Below are positions 17,198 to 26,188 of a stretch of 64,000 nt of DNA, in pieces. This DNA comes from Mesorhizobium prunaredense (GTDB taxonomy: Bacteria > Pseudomonadota > Alphaproteobacteria > Rhizobiales > Rhizobiaceae): positions 1 to 64,000 of the forward strand of contig NZ_FTPD01000017.1 of assembly GCF_900156895.1 (NCBI RefSeq). Reading direction: 5' to 3'. The notes beneath the pieces were generated by a model. It saw nothing but the letters and a program-made list of their open reading frames with translations. It was not told where the DNA came from and ran no database searches. Within the stretch, counting starts at the first letter, position 1; every line of letters starts with the position of its first letter. A program made the translations under genes and the position numbers.

Positions 17198-18170
17198 CAA
17201 CAAGCCCGCCATGACGCGCTTGACGTATCTCGAAGCGCTCGTGCAGGCGCAGATAGAGGAAATGGAACGTGATGAGCGCGTCGTCCTGATGGGAGAGGAC
17301 ATCTTGGTCTTTGGCGGAGACACAGTTGTTCAGCGCTTCGGAAATAACCGAATTTGGAACATGCCGATTTCAGAAGGCAGTTTCACAGGACTGGCAATCG
17401 GGGCTGCCATCAACGGATTGCGACCGGTTCTTGATCTCACAACTGCCAGCTTCATCTATCTCGCCTCAGATCAGATCATCAACCAGGCGTCAAAGTTGCG
17501 ATATATGACTGGAGGCCAGATCGACATTCCGATCGTGTTCCGTTGCTGTATGCATTCGGTCGGTGCCAAGGCGGCACAGCATGCCGACCGGCCCTATCCG
17601 TTTTTCATGAATGTGCCGGGCCTCAAGATCATCAGCCCGACAACTGCCGCCGACATCAAGGGGCTTATGAAATCGGCCATTCGCGACGGCGATCCTGTAC
17701 TCGTCTTCGAGGACCCCCGCCTGTGGCCGCTGAAAGGCGATGTGCCCACAGATCCAGACCATCTAATCCCAATCGGCAAAGCGGATGTGAAGCGGGAGGG
17801 GAACGACGTTACTCTTGTCGCTATTGCCGGCGCGATACGCCCCACGATGGAGGCTGTTAACGCACTCGCTGAAGAGAGTATTTCGGTGGAAGTGATTGAC
17901 CCACGCACCTTGAAACCGCTTGATCATGAGACGATCAAGTCGTCGGTTGCCAAGACGGGGCGGCTTGTTGTCGTAGAGAATGGGCATCGGGTCTGCAATG
18001 TCGGAGCCGAAATCGCCGCAGTTATGGCGGAAGAGGCGTTCGATCTATTGAAGCGACCGATTCTGCGAGTGTGCGCCCCTGACATTCATGTCCCCTTCAG
18101 CCCTGCACTCGAGAAGGACTTCTTCGCGACGAAGGAACGAATTATCACCGCGGTACTGCGGCTGCTCTAA
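17184..18170 (+). CDS. 2-oxoacid dehydrogenase E1 component, beta subunit
   Basis: About 328 residues from the ATG at 17184, which overlaps the alpha-subunit gene by 14 bases; 17211 is an alternative start. Family motifs are VVLMGEDI near 33, ISEGSFTGLAIGAAINGLRP near 65, and the C-terminal VIDPRTLKPLD and RLVVVENGHRV segments. The protein pairs with the alpha subunit to form the thiamine-diphosphate site. Strong overlap means co-translation. A lipoyl-carrying N-terminal extension, present in some PdhB proteins, is absent. Confidence 0.88.
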   Translation: MQTADNKPAMTRLTYLEALVQAQIEEMERDERVVLMGEDILVFGGDTVVQRFGNNRIWNMPISEGSFTGLAIGAAINGLRPVLDLTTASFIYLASDQIINQASKLRYMTGGQIDIPIVFRCCMHSVGAKAAQHADRPYPFFMNVPGLKIISPTTAADIKGLMKSAIRDGDPVLVFEDPRLWPLKGDVPTDPDHLIPIGKADVKREGNDVTLVAIAGAIRPTMEAVNALAEESISVEVIDPRTLKPLDHETIKSSVAKTGRLVVVENGHRVCNVGAEIAAVMAEEAFDLLKRPILRVCAPDIHVPFSPALEKDFFATKERIITAVLRLL

Positions 18171-18458
18171 TATTTCAAAGACGCTGAATTGAGTGATACC
18201 AACCGACATCGGATACTACTGCGATCCACCAATTCCACAACTCCGACATGCTCGATAAATGGTGGCCTCCGACAGCCGTGGGCCGCAGCGCCGAAGCCAA
18301 GTCGAGTGAGGAAATACCTGCGGCAGTAAAGGATTTCGCCGAGCGAAAAGGTCGCAGGCGCTCAAGTGAAATATCCGCGGATCGCTCAGCGTACCTAATC
18401 GTTGCGGCTATAGGTCGAAAGTAGGACGAACAAACGACCGAACGGGCAAGGAGACCTT

Positions 18459-19292
18459 ATGCAGAACCTCATGGTGAATGGCGCGGCAATTCCGGTGATC
18501 GGGCTTGGGACCTGGACGCTGAAGGGCGAAGTCTGCTCGGAGTTGGTCATGCATGCCCTTTCGTTGGGCTACCGCCATCTCGACACTGCGTCGACCTATG
18601 AGAACGAGAGCGCGGTGGGCGAGGGACTGCGATTTTCCAGCGTACCGCGCGACGAAGTCTTCGTCACGACCAAAGTCTGGCTTACCCAGATCGCGCCGGG
18701 AGACCTGGAGCGATCGGCCGAGGAGAGCCTGAACCGCCTTGGCCTCGACACGGTCGACCTGCTGCTGATTCACTGGCCGAACCCGGAAATTCCGCTGGCG
18801 GCATCCATTAAGGCGCTGAACGCGGTTCGGGATTGCGGCATGGCTCGGCACATCGGCGTATCGAACTTCCCCACCGAGTTGCTTGCGGAGGCGGTGCGCC
18901 TATCGAATGCCCCGCTTGTGGCCAACCAAGTCGAGTATCATCCCTATCTCGACCAGATCAAGGTCCATACCGCCTGCCGCGCAGCGGGCATGGCGATGGT
19001 CGCCTATAGCCCGCTCGGCCGAGGCGAAGCGTTGTTTGAACAACCGGCAATTCGGGACGCCGCCGAGCGCCACCGAAAGAGCCGAGCACAGGTTGTGCTT
19101 CGGTGGCATGTGCAGCAAGAAGGTGTCGTCGCCATTCCGCGCACCGAGCGCAAGGAGAGGCTGGCTGAAAACATCGACCTGTTCGATTTCGAGCTTTCCT
19201 GCGAAGAGATGGCAGCGATTTCGTGCCTTCGGTCGCGCAACTTGCGCATTTACGATCGCGATTACTCGCCGAAATGGGATGAGCCTGCTTAG
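18459..19292 (+). CDS. Aldo/keto reductase (2,5-diketo-D-gluconate reductase type)
   Basis: A 277-residue NAD(P)H-dependent aldo/keto reductase of normal length. The catalytic tetrad can be placed: D43 in HLDTASTYENE, Y48 in the same motif, K71 region in FVTTKVW, and H near 105 in LLIHWPNP. GVSNF and VEYHPYL are further family signatures, and IPRTERKERLAENIDLFDF is the C-terminal cofactor region. RBS AAGGAGA sits before the ATG. It follows the E1 genes after about 290 bases, so it may be a separate unit. It ends against a truncated transporter gene on the other strand. Confidence 0.88.
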   Translation: MQNLMVNGAAIPVIGLGTWTLKGEVCSELVMHALSLGYRHLDTASTYENESAVGEGLRFSSVPRDEVFVTTKVWLTQIAPGDLERSAEESLNRLGLDTVDLLLIHWPNPEIPLAASIKALNAVRDCGMARHIGVSNFPTELLAEAVRLSNAPLVANQVEYHPYLDQIKVHTACRAAGMAMVAYSPLGRGEALFEQPAIRDAAERHRKSRAQVVLRWHVQQEGVVAIPRTERKERLAENIDLFDFELSCEEMAAISCLRSRNLRIYDRDYSPKWDEPA

Positions 19293-19582
19293 GGCCTAAG
19301 CTTCGGTAACGGGTTGGTGCAGGTAAGTCCAAAAGAAGTAGCGAGCAGCCCGCCGCACAACATCTTTCGATGGCCGATCCTGTCAGACAGTGCGCCAAAT
19401 CCAGGTAGAAATCCTGCCATGAGAAGCGAGTAGGCGTTGACCATCCACAGCTTTTCCGATGTCGAGGCGCCTAGCTGTTCCGTAAGATGCGGCAGGGTGA
19501 CGTTGAGGACCGTCATATCGATGCCGACAAGGGCGAGCACACCGGACAGGGTGGCCAAGCAAAACCACGGGCGAGGCATCAT
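19289..19582 (-). pseudogene. MFS drug/proton antiporter, N-terminal fragment
   Basis: About 90 residues of a DHA2-type major facilitator: first membrane segment LSGVLALVGIDMTVLNVTLP, then WMVNAYSLLMAGFLPGFGAL and the loop motif SDRIGHRKM. After the start of the third segment the frame runs into an unrelated LPKLRP tail and stops, against the aldo/keto reductase gene. A functional protein would have about 14 membrane segments, so this is a truncated gene. Confidence 0.75.
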
Positions 19583-19683
19583 GATTAGATCCGAAAGAGC
19601 GGCTGATGGCGGAATCCGGTGGAGGACAGCGGATGGTGGTGCGCCAGAGATCGTCGAGGTCCCGACCGCCCATCCGCAGCGTC

Positions 19684-20403
19684 TTACACCGTTAGCGCGA
19701 CTTCATCGGGGACTACGGACAGATGGTAAGGTTCTTCTGACGTCCCCTCGACTATGGCCAGCAGATCTTCCAGGCGGCTAAGAATGCGTGTGGCTCCCGC
19801 TTCCTTCAGGCGCAAAGCGTGGGAAGGGGTGCAGTGTCCGCCGCCTACAAAACCCACAGCGGTCATGCCAGCTGCAATTGCTGCCGTCACACCGGCTATG
19901 CTGTCTTCAATGACGACACAGTCGGCGGCCGACATGCCCATCTTTTCGGCAGCATAGAGAAAGATGTCCGGCGCGGGTTTACCGTTTCGTACCAACACGG
20001 TGGAGAAGATATTAGGATAAAAGAGGTCGAACAGATCTGTCTTTGCAAGGGCAAGCCCGAGTCGGTTCGGTGCGGAACTCGAGGCCACGCAGCAGGGTAT
20101 CTGCAGCGCGCGGATCGTCTCGCGCGCACCAGCTATCGCGGTGAGTTCGGAGAGGTATAGTTCCCGAACACGCTCATCGATGCGGGTGGAAAAGTCGGTC
20201 GGAAGGGGCGTGCCCAACTGCGCCTCGATCATACGATACATGTCATTGGCTGGAACACCGGCAAACTGATGGACCGCTTCCTCGACTGTGATGGGACGGC
20301 CGATACGGGTTATCTCTGCGGCTTCAGCGGTACTGACGATTATCTCGCTGTCGACCAGCACACCGTCACAATCGAAGATGACCAGCTTTGGTTTGGTGTC
20401 CAT
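19684..20403 (-). CDS. HAD-superfamily phosphatase (beta-phosphoglucomutase-like)
   Basis: A 239-residue HAD hydrolase. Motif I is IFDCDGVLVDSE (residues 8-19, nucleophile D10), motif II CVASSSAP near 105, the lysine in NGKPAPDIFLYAA near 140 and motif III VIEDSIAGVTAA near 163. It probably removes phosphate from a small sugar or polyol phosphate. It lies downstream of the RpiR regulator gene on the same strand with a 177-base gap holding a 7-bp hairpin (20420-20442), and is transcribed away from the ABC importer operon, with which it likely works in using a phosphorylated carbon source. Confidence 0.85.
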   Translation of the reverse strand: MDTKPKLVIFDCDGVLVDSEIIVSTAEAAEITRIGRPITVEEAVHQFAGVPANDMYRMIEAQLGTPLPTDFSTRIDERVRELYLSELTAIAGARETIRALQIPCCVASSSAPNRLGLALAKTDLFDLFYPNIFSTVLVRNGKPAPDIFLYAAEKMGMSAADCVVIEDSIAGVTAAIAAGMTAVGFVGGGHCTPSHALRLKEAGATRILSRLEDLLAIVEGTSEEPYHLSVVPDEVALTV

Positions 20404-20580
20404 TATTCATATTCCGAGGAGCGGGCTCGACGTTGGCCCGCTGCAATTCAAGTTACTGGCGGTAGTTTAGGCATCGGCGGATGCACAACTGTACTGTCGG
20501 TCCTGTTCGCGAAGCCAGGGCCGTTAGGGCACGCATAATGGATTAATAATCGAAATGCAATGATATTTATGGAGTGATTC

Positions 20581-21432
20581 TTACTTGCCGTCTGATGTCC
20601 GCGCCATGCCTTTGGCGTGGTCGGCGATAGCGATGGCCAGGGCTTCGGCAAGGAAGACGGCCCGGGGCAGGGCGATCATCTGTTCACGAAGACCAGGCTG
20701 CGGCAGCCGCGCCATTTGCAAGACGGCATTCGAAACTTTCGCAAGACTCGACTTCGGATGGCAGGTAATCGCCAACGAGAAGGCGCCAATATGGTGAGCT
20801 TTGCGCAGGAACTCGACAGTGTCGGGTGAGGCGCCTGATTGAGAGATCGCAATGGCGGCGTCCTCCTTTGTCATGGTCTCGGCGGCTTCATGGGCGTAGC
20901 CAGCATTGGCGAAGAAGCGGGCGTTAACGCCGCTGCGCCGCAAACGATGAAACAGCACCTCGGCGGCAAGTCCAGAATCGCCGGAGCCGTAGATGTTGAC
21001 GTGGCGTGCGCTTAATAGGGGCAGCGCGGCGGAAGCCAGTACCTCGGGCTGCACTAGCTGTCGCGTATTCAATACGGAGCGTGAAATCAGCGAAACCGTT
21101 TCATCGAGGGAGTTGACGGTCAGGCTCACGCCCCTGTTGGGCTCGCTCTCGAGCTGCCCAACCTCGGCGGCAAGGGCGAGCTTGAAGTCAGTGAACCCTT
21201 TGAACCCAAGCTCGCGGCAAAGGCGGAATATCGTCGCCTGCCCGCTTTGAGAAGCTGCGCTCAGTTCGCCAAGAGATTGACGAACAGCCTTTTTGGGGTT
21301 TTCGAGGATGTACAGAGCAACCCTGGCCAATGCATTGGGAAAGTCTAGCGCGGTCTCCACTTTCAAGAGAACCGGCGTATGCGTCTCGTTCTCTTGTGAG
21401 GAAAGCCGCGAGCTCTCACCTTGCATGGCCAT
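20581..21432 (-). CDS. MurR/RpiR-family transcriptional regulator
   Basis: A 283-residue regulator with an N-terminal RpiR helix-turn-helix (residues about 25-100; SLGELSAASQSGQATIFRLC is the recognition region) and a C-terminal SIS domain (near 130-255) that binds phosphosugars, with GSGDSGLAAEVLFHRL and ISQSGASPDTVEF as the phosphate-binding elements. It is divergent from the ABC transporter genes, with a 300-base intergenic region that should hold its operators. Such regulators respond to a phosphorylated intermediate of the pathway. Confidence 0.88.
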   Translation of the reverse strand: MAMQGESSRLSSQENETHTPVLLKVETALDFPNALARVALYILENPKKAVRQSLGELSAASQSGQATIFRLCRELGFKGFTDFKLALAAEVGQLESEPNRGVSLTVNSLDETVSLISRSVLNTRQLVQPEVLASAALPLLSARHVNIYGSGDSGLAAEVLFHRLRRSGVNARFFANAGYAHEAAETMTKEDAAIAISQSGASPDTVEFLRKAHHIGAFSLAITCHPKSSLAKVSNAVLQMARLPQPGLREQMIALPRAVFLAEALAIAIADHAKGMARTSDGK

Positions 21433-21735
21433 ATCATTCTCCGAACTCGATCAGAATCTCGCATGGCGTCGCCTGCGCTTGCATGCCTAAACCTCATAGG
21501 GCCAGAACACTCTACCGTCCAACCCGTTGAAAACAACCGCTGGAAGTTTTGGGTATGGCTTTGTCTGCTGGGAGACGCACCGACGGAGGAGTGCGGGACC
21601 GCCTGGTGGCGGCGTCACTTCAGTTTCGCTACGATGGAGCGTTGCGCCAGCTTCACAATGGATAATAAATCCGTAGCCATTGTCATAGAAGTGATAAGAA
21701 ACTCCAATATGGACACGTCCACGGAGGAGAGCAAT

Positions 21736-22935
21736 ATGACAGGATCCGCAGTTCGGATATCGAAAATCGCAAAGGGATATGGTGCGAGCCGGGTATTGAG
21801 AGACATTGATCTGGCGGTTGATGCCGGCGAGTTTATGACCATCGTGGGGCCATCGGGCTGCGGGAAGTCGACGCTGCTGAAGATTCTTGCAGGCCTCGAC
21901 CAGCCGGATGGTGGATCGATCGAGATAGGCGGCGAGAGCGTGAACCAGCTCCGCCCGAGCCAACGCAACATTGCCATGGTGTTTCAGTCCTATGCGCTAT
22001 ACCCGCATATGCGGGTGCGGGACAACCTGGCAATGCCGTTGATCATGGCAGACTTGCCCTTCGTGGCGCGAATGCCTGTGATCGGTCCTCTAGTGCCCGG
22101 TATGAGTGCAAAACGCCGCCAGATAAGTTCGACTGTGAGAGACGTCTCGAAGTCGCTCGGCATCGAAGCGCTACTTGAGCGCAAACCAAGCGAGTTGTCA
22201 GGAGGGCAGCGCCAGCGTGTGGCGCTTGGACGTGCGATGGTGCGCCAACCCGGCGTCTTCCTGATGGATGAGCCGCTCTCCAACCTGGATGCGGCGTTGA
22301 GGACACAAGTTCGCACCGAACTGGTCCAGCTGCAAAAGCGCCTGAACGCGACATTCCTCTATGTGACCCACGACCAGGTCGAAGCTATGACGATGTCGGA
22401 CAGGATCGCCGTGATGATGGACGGTAGGATCGTTCAAGTGGCTACACCCGCGGAGATCTATGCTGCGCCGGCAGACATTCGAGTGGCGCGTTTCATCGGA
22501 TCGCCGCCAATCAACATTCTTCCAGCCAACATCGGCGAAGCGGGTATCGTTGGTCTCCTGGGTGAAAGCCAGAATTTGCGTACCGCTTTGAGGGCGGGAG
22601 AAAAGGCGCAAGTCGGCATACGCCCTGCAGATGTGACGGTGGCCGCGCACACGCGGGCGCGCGGCGCCTCTTCAAGCCATGAAGGTCGATTACTTCACAC
22701 TGAGAACCTCGGAAACGAGATCATTCTCCATCTTACTCTCGCTGGCGACCGACAAGTTCCATTTACGGCGCGGCTGCCACAGAGGGAATGGGCGACGATC
22801 CAGGCGAGTGGTGGGAATCCTAATCTTGTCCAGGTTGGACTGCCGGCAGAGCGCTTTCTCGTATTTAACGCTGCCGGCCGGCTTATCCCTTCGAAGGGGG
22901 TACAAGTCTCCAAACGGCTCGAGGCGGTGTCATGA
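21736..22935 (+). CDS. ABC importer ATP-binding protein (MalK/UgpC type)
   Basis: About 399 residues from the ATG at 21736, which has GGAGGAGA just upstream. Walker A GPSGCGKST (38-46), Q-loop region MVFQSYALYPHM, signature LSGGQRQR, Walker B VFLMDEPLS and switch His in YVTHDQ are all present, followed by a C-terminal TOBE regulatory region. Between the Q-loop and the signature it carries an unusual insertion of roughly 20 residues rich in Pro and Val (VARMPVIGPLVPGM). It energises the two permeases encoded next, overlapping the first by ATGA. Confidence 0.88.
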   Translation: MTGSAVRISKIAKGYGASRVLRDIDLAVDAGEFMTIVGPSGCGKSTLLKILAGLDQPDGGSIEIGGESVNQLRPSQRNIAMVFQSYALYPHMRVRDNLAMPLIMADLPFVARMPVIGPLVPGMSAKRRQISSTVRDVSKSLGIEALLERKPSELSGGQRQRVALGRAMVRQPGVFLMDEPLSNLDAALRTQVRTELVQLQKRLNATFLYVTHDQVEAMTMSDRIAVMMDGRIVQVATPAEIYAAPADIRVARFIGSPPINILPANIGEAGIVGLLGESQNLRTALRAGEKAQVGIRPADVTVAAHTRARGASSSHEGRLLHTENLGNEIILHLTLAGDRQVPFTARLPQREWATIQASGGNPNLVQVGLPAERFLVFNAAGRLIPSKGVQVSKRLEAVS

Positions 22936-23855
22936 CCTCTCTTCCGACTTGTGGCACCTGTAGGCCGGCTCGCGCAGTTCCTGACAAGCTACGCGGGGTC
23001 AACGCAGCATATTTGTTCGCCTTGCCGGCCGTCGCGCTCATCGCGATCGTTGTGCTAGCTCCGATCGCCGTCGTGATCCTGCTGAGTTTCTCGAACTACA
23101 GCCTCGGAGCAACCGACTGGTCTCTTGTGGGGATTGGCAATTATGCCCAATTGGTCCACGATCGCAGTTTCTTGAATGCGCTCTCAAACACGGCTCTTTA
23201 TGTTTCCGTCGTGGTGTCGATGTCGGTACTGCTGGGTTTGCTCCTCGCGATCCTGGTCCATGGCACCGGCCGTCTGAGGCGGCTCTATGAGGTCATCTTC
23301 TTCCTGCCTGTCGCCAGCACGCTCGTTGCGCTGGGGCTTGTATGGAAGTTCATGCTGCATAGCCGCATTGGGCCGATCAACGAGTTGATCGCCGCCCTTG
23401 GCCTCCAGCGCATCGACTTCTTCAACAACCCATCGATCGCGATTTTCGCGCTTGCCGCGATCGGTGTCTGGCACTTGGTCGGCTTCAATATGATCCTGTT
23501 TCTGGCCGGGCTCACCGGTATCCCGCGGGATCTTTATCAGGCGGCTGCGATCGATGGTGCCGATGGCTTTTGGGACCGCCTGTTTCGCGTCACATGGCCG
23601 ATGCTCGGGCCGACGACCATATTCGTGACTATTACGTCGACGATTACTGCCTTCCAGGTCTTCGACACTGTCGCCGTGATAACCCATGGCGGACCGGCGG
23701 GATCGACCGATGTCATCCTCTATCAACTCTACCAGGCGAGCTTCCAATATTTCGAGACTGGCTACGCCTCGGCGCTAACCGTCGTCTTCCTGATCATCAT
23801 GATGGCGATCTCGGCTGTGCAGATCTTTGCAGCGCGGGGGGTCCACTATTCATGA
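22932..23855 (+). CDS. ABC importer permease (UgpA/MalF type)
   Basis: A 307-residue inner-membrane permease with about six hydrophobic segments, the first at residues 25-53. The EAA loop that contacts the ATPase is read in LYQAAAIDGADGFWDRLFRVTWPML. Overlaps the ATPase gene and the second permease gene by four bases each (ATGA), so the three are translated together. Family: binding-protein-dependent transport component of the sugar and glycerol-phosphate group. Confidence 0.88.
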   Translation: MTSLPTCGTCRPARAVPDKLRGVNAAYLFALPAVALIAIVVLAPIAVVILLSFSNYSLGATDWSLVGIGNYAQLVHDRSFLNALSNTALYVSVVVSMSVLLGLLLAILVHGTGRLRRLYEVIFFLPVASTLVALGLVWKFMLHSRIGPINELIAALGLQRIDFFNNPSIAIFALAAIGVWHLVGFNMILFLAGLTGIPRDLYQAAAIDGADGFWDRLFRVTWPMLGPTTIFVTITSTITAFQVFDTVAVITHGGPAGSTDVILYQLYQASFQYFETGYASALTVVFLIIMMAISAVQIFAARGVHYS

Positions 23856-24724
23856 CCTCCGCCAAACTTGACGTGTCTACCCAAGAGCTTCGCGCGCCGT
23901 CCTTGGCCCCGTCTCTCGCCGCTGCGGTCAGACACGGACTATTGCTGATTTTCGCGGCGATCATCCTTCTTCCGTTCGCCTGGATGATCCTCGCAGCGGT
24001 AAAGGATCCGTCAGACATTTTCTCCGATCCGTTCTCGCTCGATCCGGCGAAGCTGCGGGCTGTCGAGAACTTCAGCAAGGCCCTGACCGCCGCGCCGATG
24101 GGCCTGTTCATGCTCAACAGCCTGATCGTGGTCGTCGGGGTTCTGAGCGTACAACTTATCACCTCCGTTGCCGCAGCTTATGCTCTCGCGCAATTGAAGT
24201 TCCGCGGACAAACACTGCTATTCGGGCTTGTGTTATTTGCGCTGTGCATTCCGGTTCAGGTCCCAGCCCTGCCCATGTATATCGCGCTTGCGAAACTCGG
24301 GCTTCTCAACAGCTATTTTGCGCTGATGTTCCCCTGGTTCTTTTCGGCCTTTGCGATCTTCCTCTTCCGCCAGCACTTCCGCACGTATCCCCAGGAAATC
24401 ATAAATGCCGCCAGGATTGACGGGTTCACGGAAATCGAGATCGTGCTCCGACTCATCGTTCCAAGCGCTCTGCCAGCGATAGCCGCGTTCTCGGTCTTCT
24501 CGGTGACCGCACATTGGAACGATCTATATTGGCCTCTGATCGTCGTCAACGTGACCGAGAAGATGACCGCCCCTTTGGGCTTATTGAACTTCCAATCGGC
24601 AGAAGGCGTCAGCTACGGGCCTCTCATGGCGGCCGCCACCATCATCACCTCGCCGCTAGTTTGCGTTTTCCTTCTGGCGAGGCGGTATTTTGTCGAAGGA
24701 GTGACGATGACCGGAGTGAAGTAA
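23852..24724 (+). CDS. ABC importer permease (UgpE/MalG type)
   Basis: A 290-residue second permease, partner of the UgpA-like protein. Six membrane segments are visible, the first at LLLIFAAIILLPFAWMILAA, and the EAA loop is IINAARIDGFTEIEIVLRLI. The open frame extends upstream, but the ATG at 23852 overlapping the previous stop is the expected start. Ends 108 bases before the binding protein gene. Confidence 0.88.
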   Translation: MTSAKLDVSTQELRAPSLAPSLAAAVRHGLLLIFAAIILLPFAWMILAAVKDPSDIFSDPFSLDPAKLRAVENFSKALTAAPMGLFMLNSLIVVVGVLSVQLITSVAAAYALAQLKFRGQTLLFGLVLFALCIPVQVPALPMYIALAKLGLLNSYFALMFPWFFSAFAIFLFRQHFRTYPQEIINAARIDGFTEIEIVLRLIVPSALPAIAAFSVFSVTAHWNDLYWPLIVVNVTEKMTAPLGLLNFQSAEGVSYGPLMAAATIITSPLVCVFLLARRYFVEGVTMTGVK

Positions 24725-24832
24725 CTTCCAATTCCGGGCCAGGCGGGACGTCTGGCTTCAGACCCAAGGCTGCACCGCCGCACCCAACAAACATAACTGT
24801 TTTTTTATCAACTCAGCGAAAGGAATATCGCG

Positions 24833-26113
24833 ATGAGACAGACCTTGGCTTTCCTGATGGCTGCCGGCCTCACGGCTGCCGCCGCGTTCAGCGCGGCTCC
24901 GGCTCGTGCAGAAACCACACTTGAGGTCGTGCATGCCTACGGAGCGTTCCGCGAACGGTTCTACCAGCCGCTTGCCGACGCTTTCATGAAGGATCACCCC
25001 GACATCAAGATCAAGTTCCGTGCCCCGGCGACGGATTATTATGAGGGGCATCTGGCCGTTGCCCGCGAGGCCATGACCGGTCAGACGCCAGACATTTTCT
25101 TCGCCGGAATGAATCTACTTCCCGATCTTGCGTCGATGTTGGCGCCACGTAACCAGATCACGGACTTGAACCCTTTCCTCGACCAGGAAGGCCAGGCCTG
25201 GGTTGATAAAAACTACGACATAAACGTCCTTGAGCTCGGACGTATTGACGGGCACCAATGGGGCCTGCCGTTCAACGCATCGACCCCGATTGCTTACTTC
25301 AACGCCGACCTTATGAAGAAAGCGGGGCTTGATCCCCAGCAGCTTCCCAAGACCTGGGACGAGTTTATCGAAGCTGCAAAGAAGATCAAGCAGGCCAACA
25401 GTGACGTCGACGGAATGCAGATCAACCTGGCTCTAGGCGACTGGTTTTGGCAGGCCATGGTCTACAGCTATGGCGGCACGATGATGAGTCCCGACAGGAC
25501 CAAAGTCACCTACGGTGATGATGCGGGTCTGAAAGCGGCTACGACTGTTCGTCGCCTTGTTGAAGAAGTGGGTATGCCTTGGATTGATGAAGATGCTGGC
25601 ATGGCGCAGTTCGCGGCAGGCAAGCTGGGCATTTTCATCGGTTCGACTGGCGACATCCGTACCATGGACGATGCCATCGGCGGCAAGTTCAAGTTGGTCA
25701 CCGGGACATTCCCGATGGGAGCCAAAGACGGCCACCTGCCGACCGGCGGCAACTTCGCAACGATCCTGACGCAGGATCCCGAAAAGCAGAAGGCGGCGTG
25801 GGAGTTCGTGAAATTTCTGACCAGCCCTGCCGGTCAGAAAGTGACTGTCCTCGGGTCCGGCTATATGCCGACAAACAAGCAGGCTCTGAAGAATGAATAT
25901 CTCGGTGAGTTTTACGCGAAGAACCCTGACTGGAAGACCAGCTTGACGCAGTGGCCGATTGCTGTGGCCTATTTCGGCTATCCCAACGTCAAGAGCATCA
26001 AGGTCTGGAAGGCCCAGTCCGAAGTTCTGTTCCGCATCGGCAGCGGCGACGTCTCGCCAGTAGACGGCCTCAAGGAGATGGTCCAGTCCACCGAAGCGAT
26101 TGTCAAGGAATAA
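24833..26113 (+). CDS. ABC importer periplasmic substrate-binding protein (family 1)
   Basis: A 426-residue extracellular solute-binding protein with a Sec signal peptide (about residues 1-26, cleavage after APARA). Family features include TLEVVHAYGAFRERFYQPLA near the mature N-terminus, TPIAYFNADLMKKAGLDP and the C-terminal-half GGNFATIL and AAWEFVKFLTSPAGQK. RBS AAAGGAA precedes the ATG. Family 1 binds oligosaccharides or sn-glycerol-3-phosphate and its diesters; the phosphodiesterase gene after it favours a glycerophosphodiester ligand. The gene order, with the binding protein last, is unusual for ugp-like operons. Confidence 0.88.
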   Translation: MRQTLAFLMAAGLTAAAAFSAAPARAETTLEVVHAYGAFRERFYQPLADAFMKDHPDIKIKFRAPATDYYEGHLAVAREAMTGQTPDIFFAGMNLLPDLASMLAPRNQITDLNPFLDQEGQAWVDKNYDINVLELGRIDGHQWGLPFNASTPIAYFNADLMKKAGLDPQQLPKTWDEFIEAAKKIKQANSDVDGMQINLALGDWFWQAMVYSYGGTMMSPDRTKVTYGDDAGLKAATTVRRLVEEVGMPWIDEDAGMAQFAAGKLGIFIGSTGDIRTMDDAIGGKFKLVTGTFPMGAKDGHLPTGGNFATILTQDPEKQKAAWEFVKFLTSPAGQKVTVLGSGYMPTNKQALKNEYLGEFYAKNPDWKTSLTQWPIAVAYFGYPNVKSIKVWKAQSEVLFRIGSGDVSPVDGLKEMVQSTEAIVKE

Positions 26114-26125
26114 GCAAGGTGAAGA

Positions 26126-26153
26126 ACGGGGAGGGGCCTGTGCCTCTCCCCGT
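26126..26153 (+). terminator. Intercistronic hairpin
   Basis: ACGGGGAGGGGC and GCCTCTCCCCGT form a 12-bp stem with one G-T pair and a 4-base loop, 13 bases after the binding-protein stop. No T run follows, so it more likely protects the 3' end of the abundant binding-protein message than ends all transcription. Confidence 0.55.
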
Positions 26154-26188
26154 CTCCACCTCGTTCCGCCTCATCGAAAGCGAGTAGA

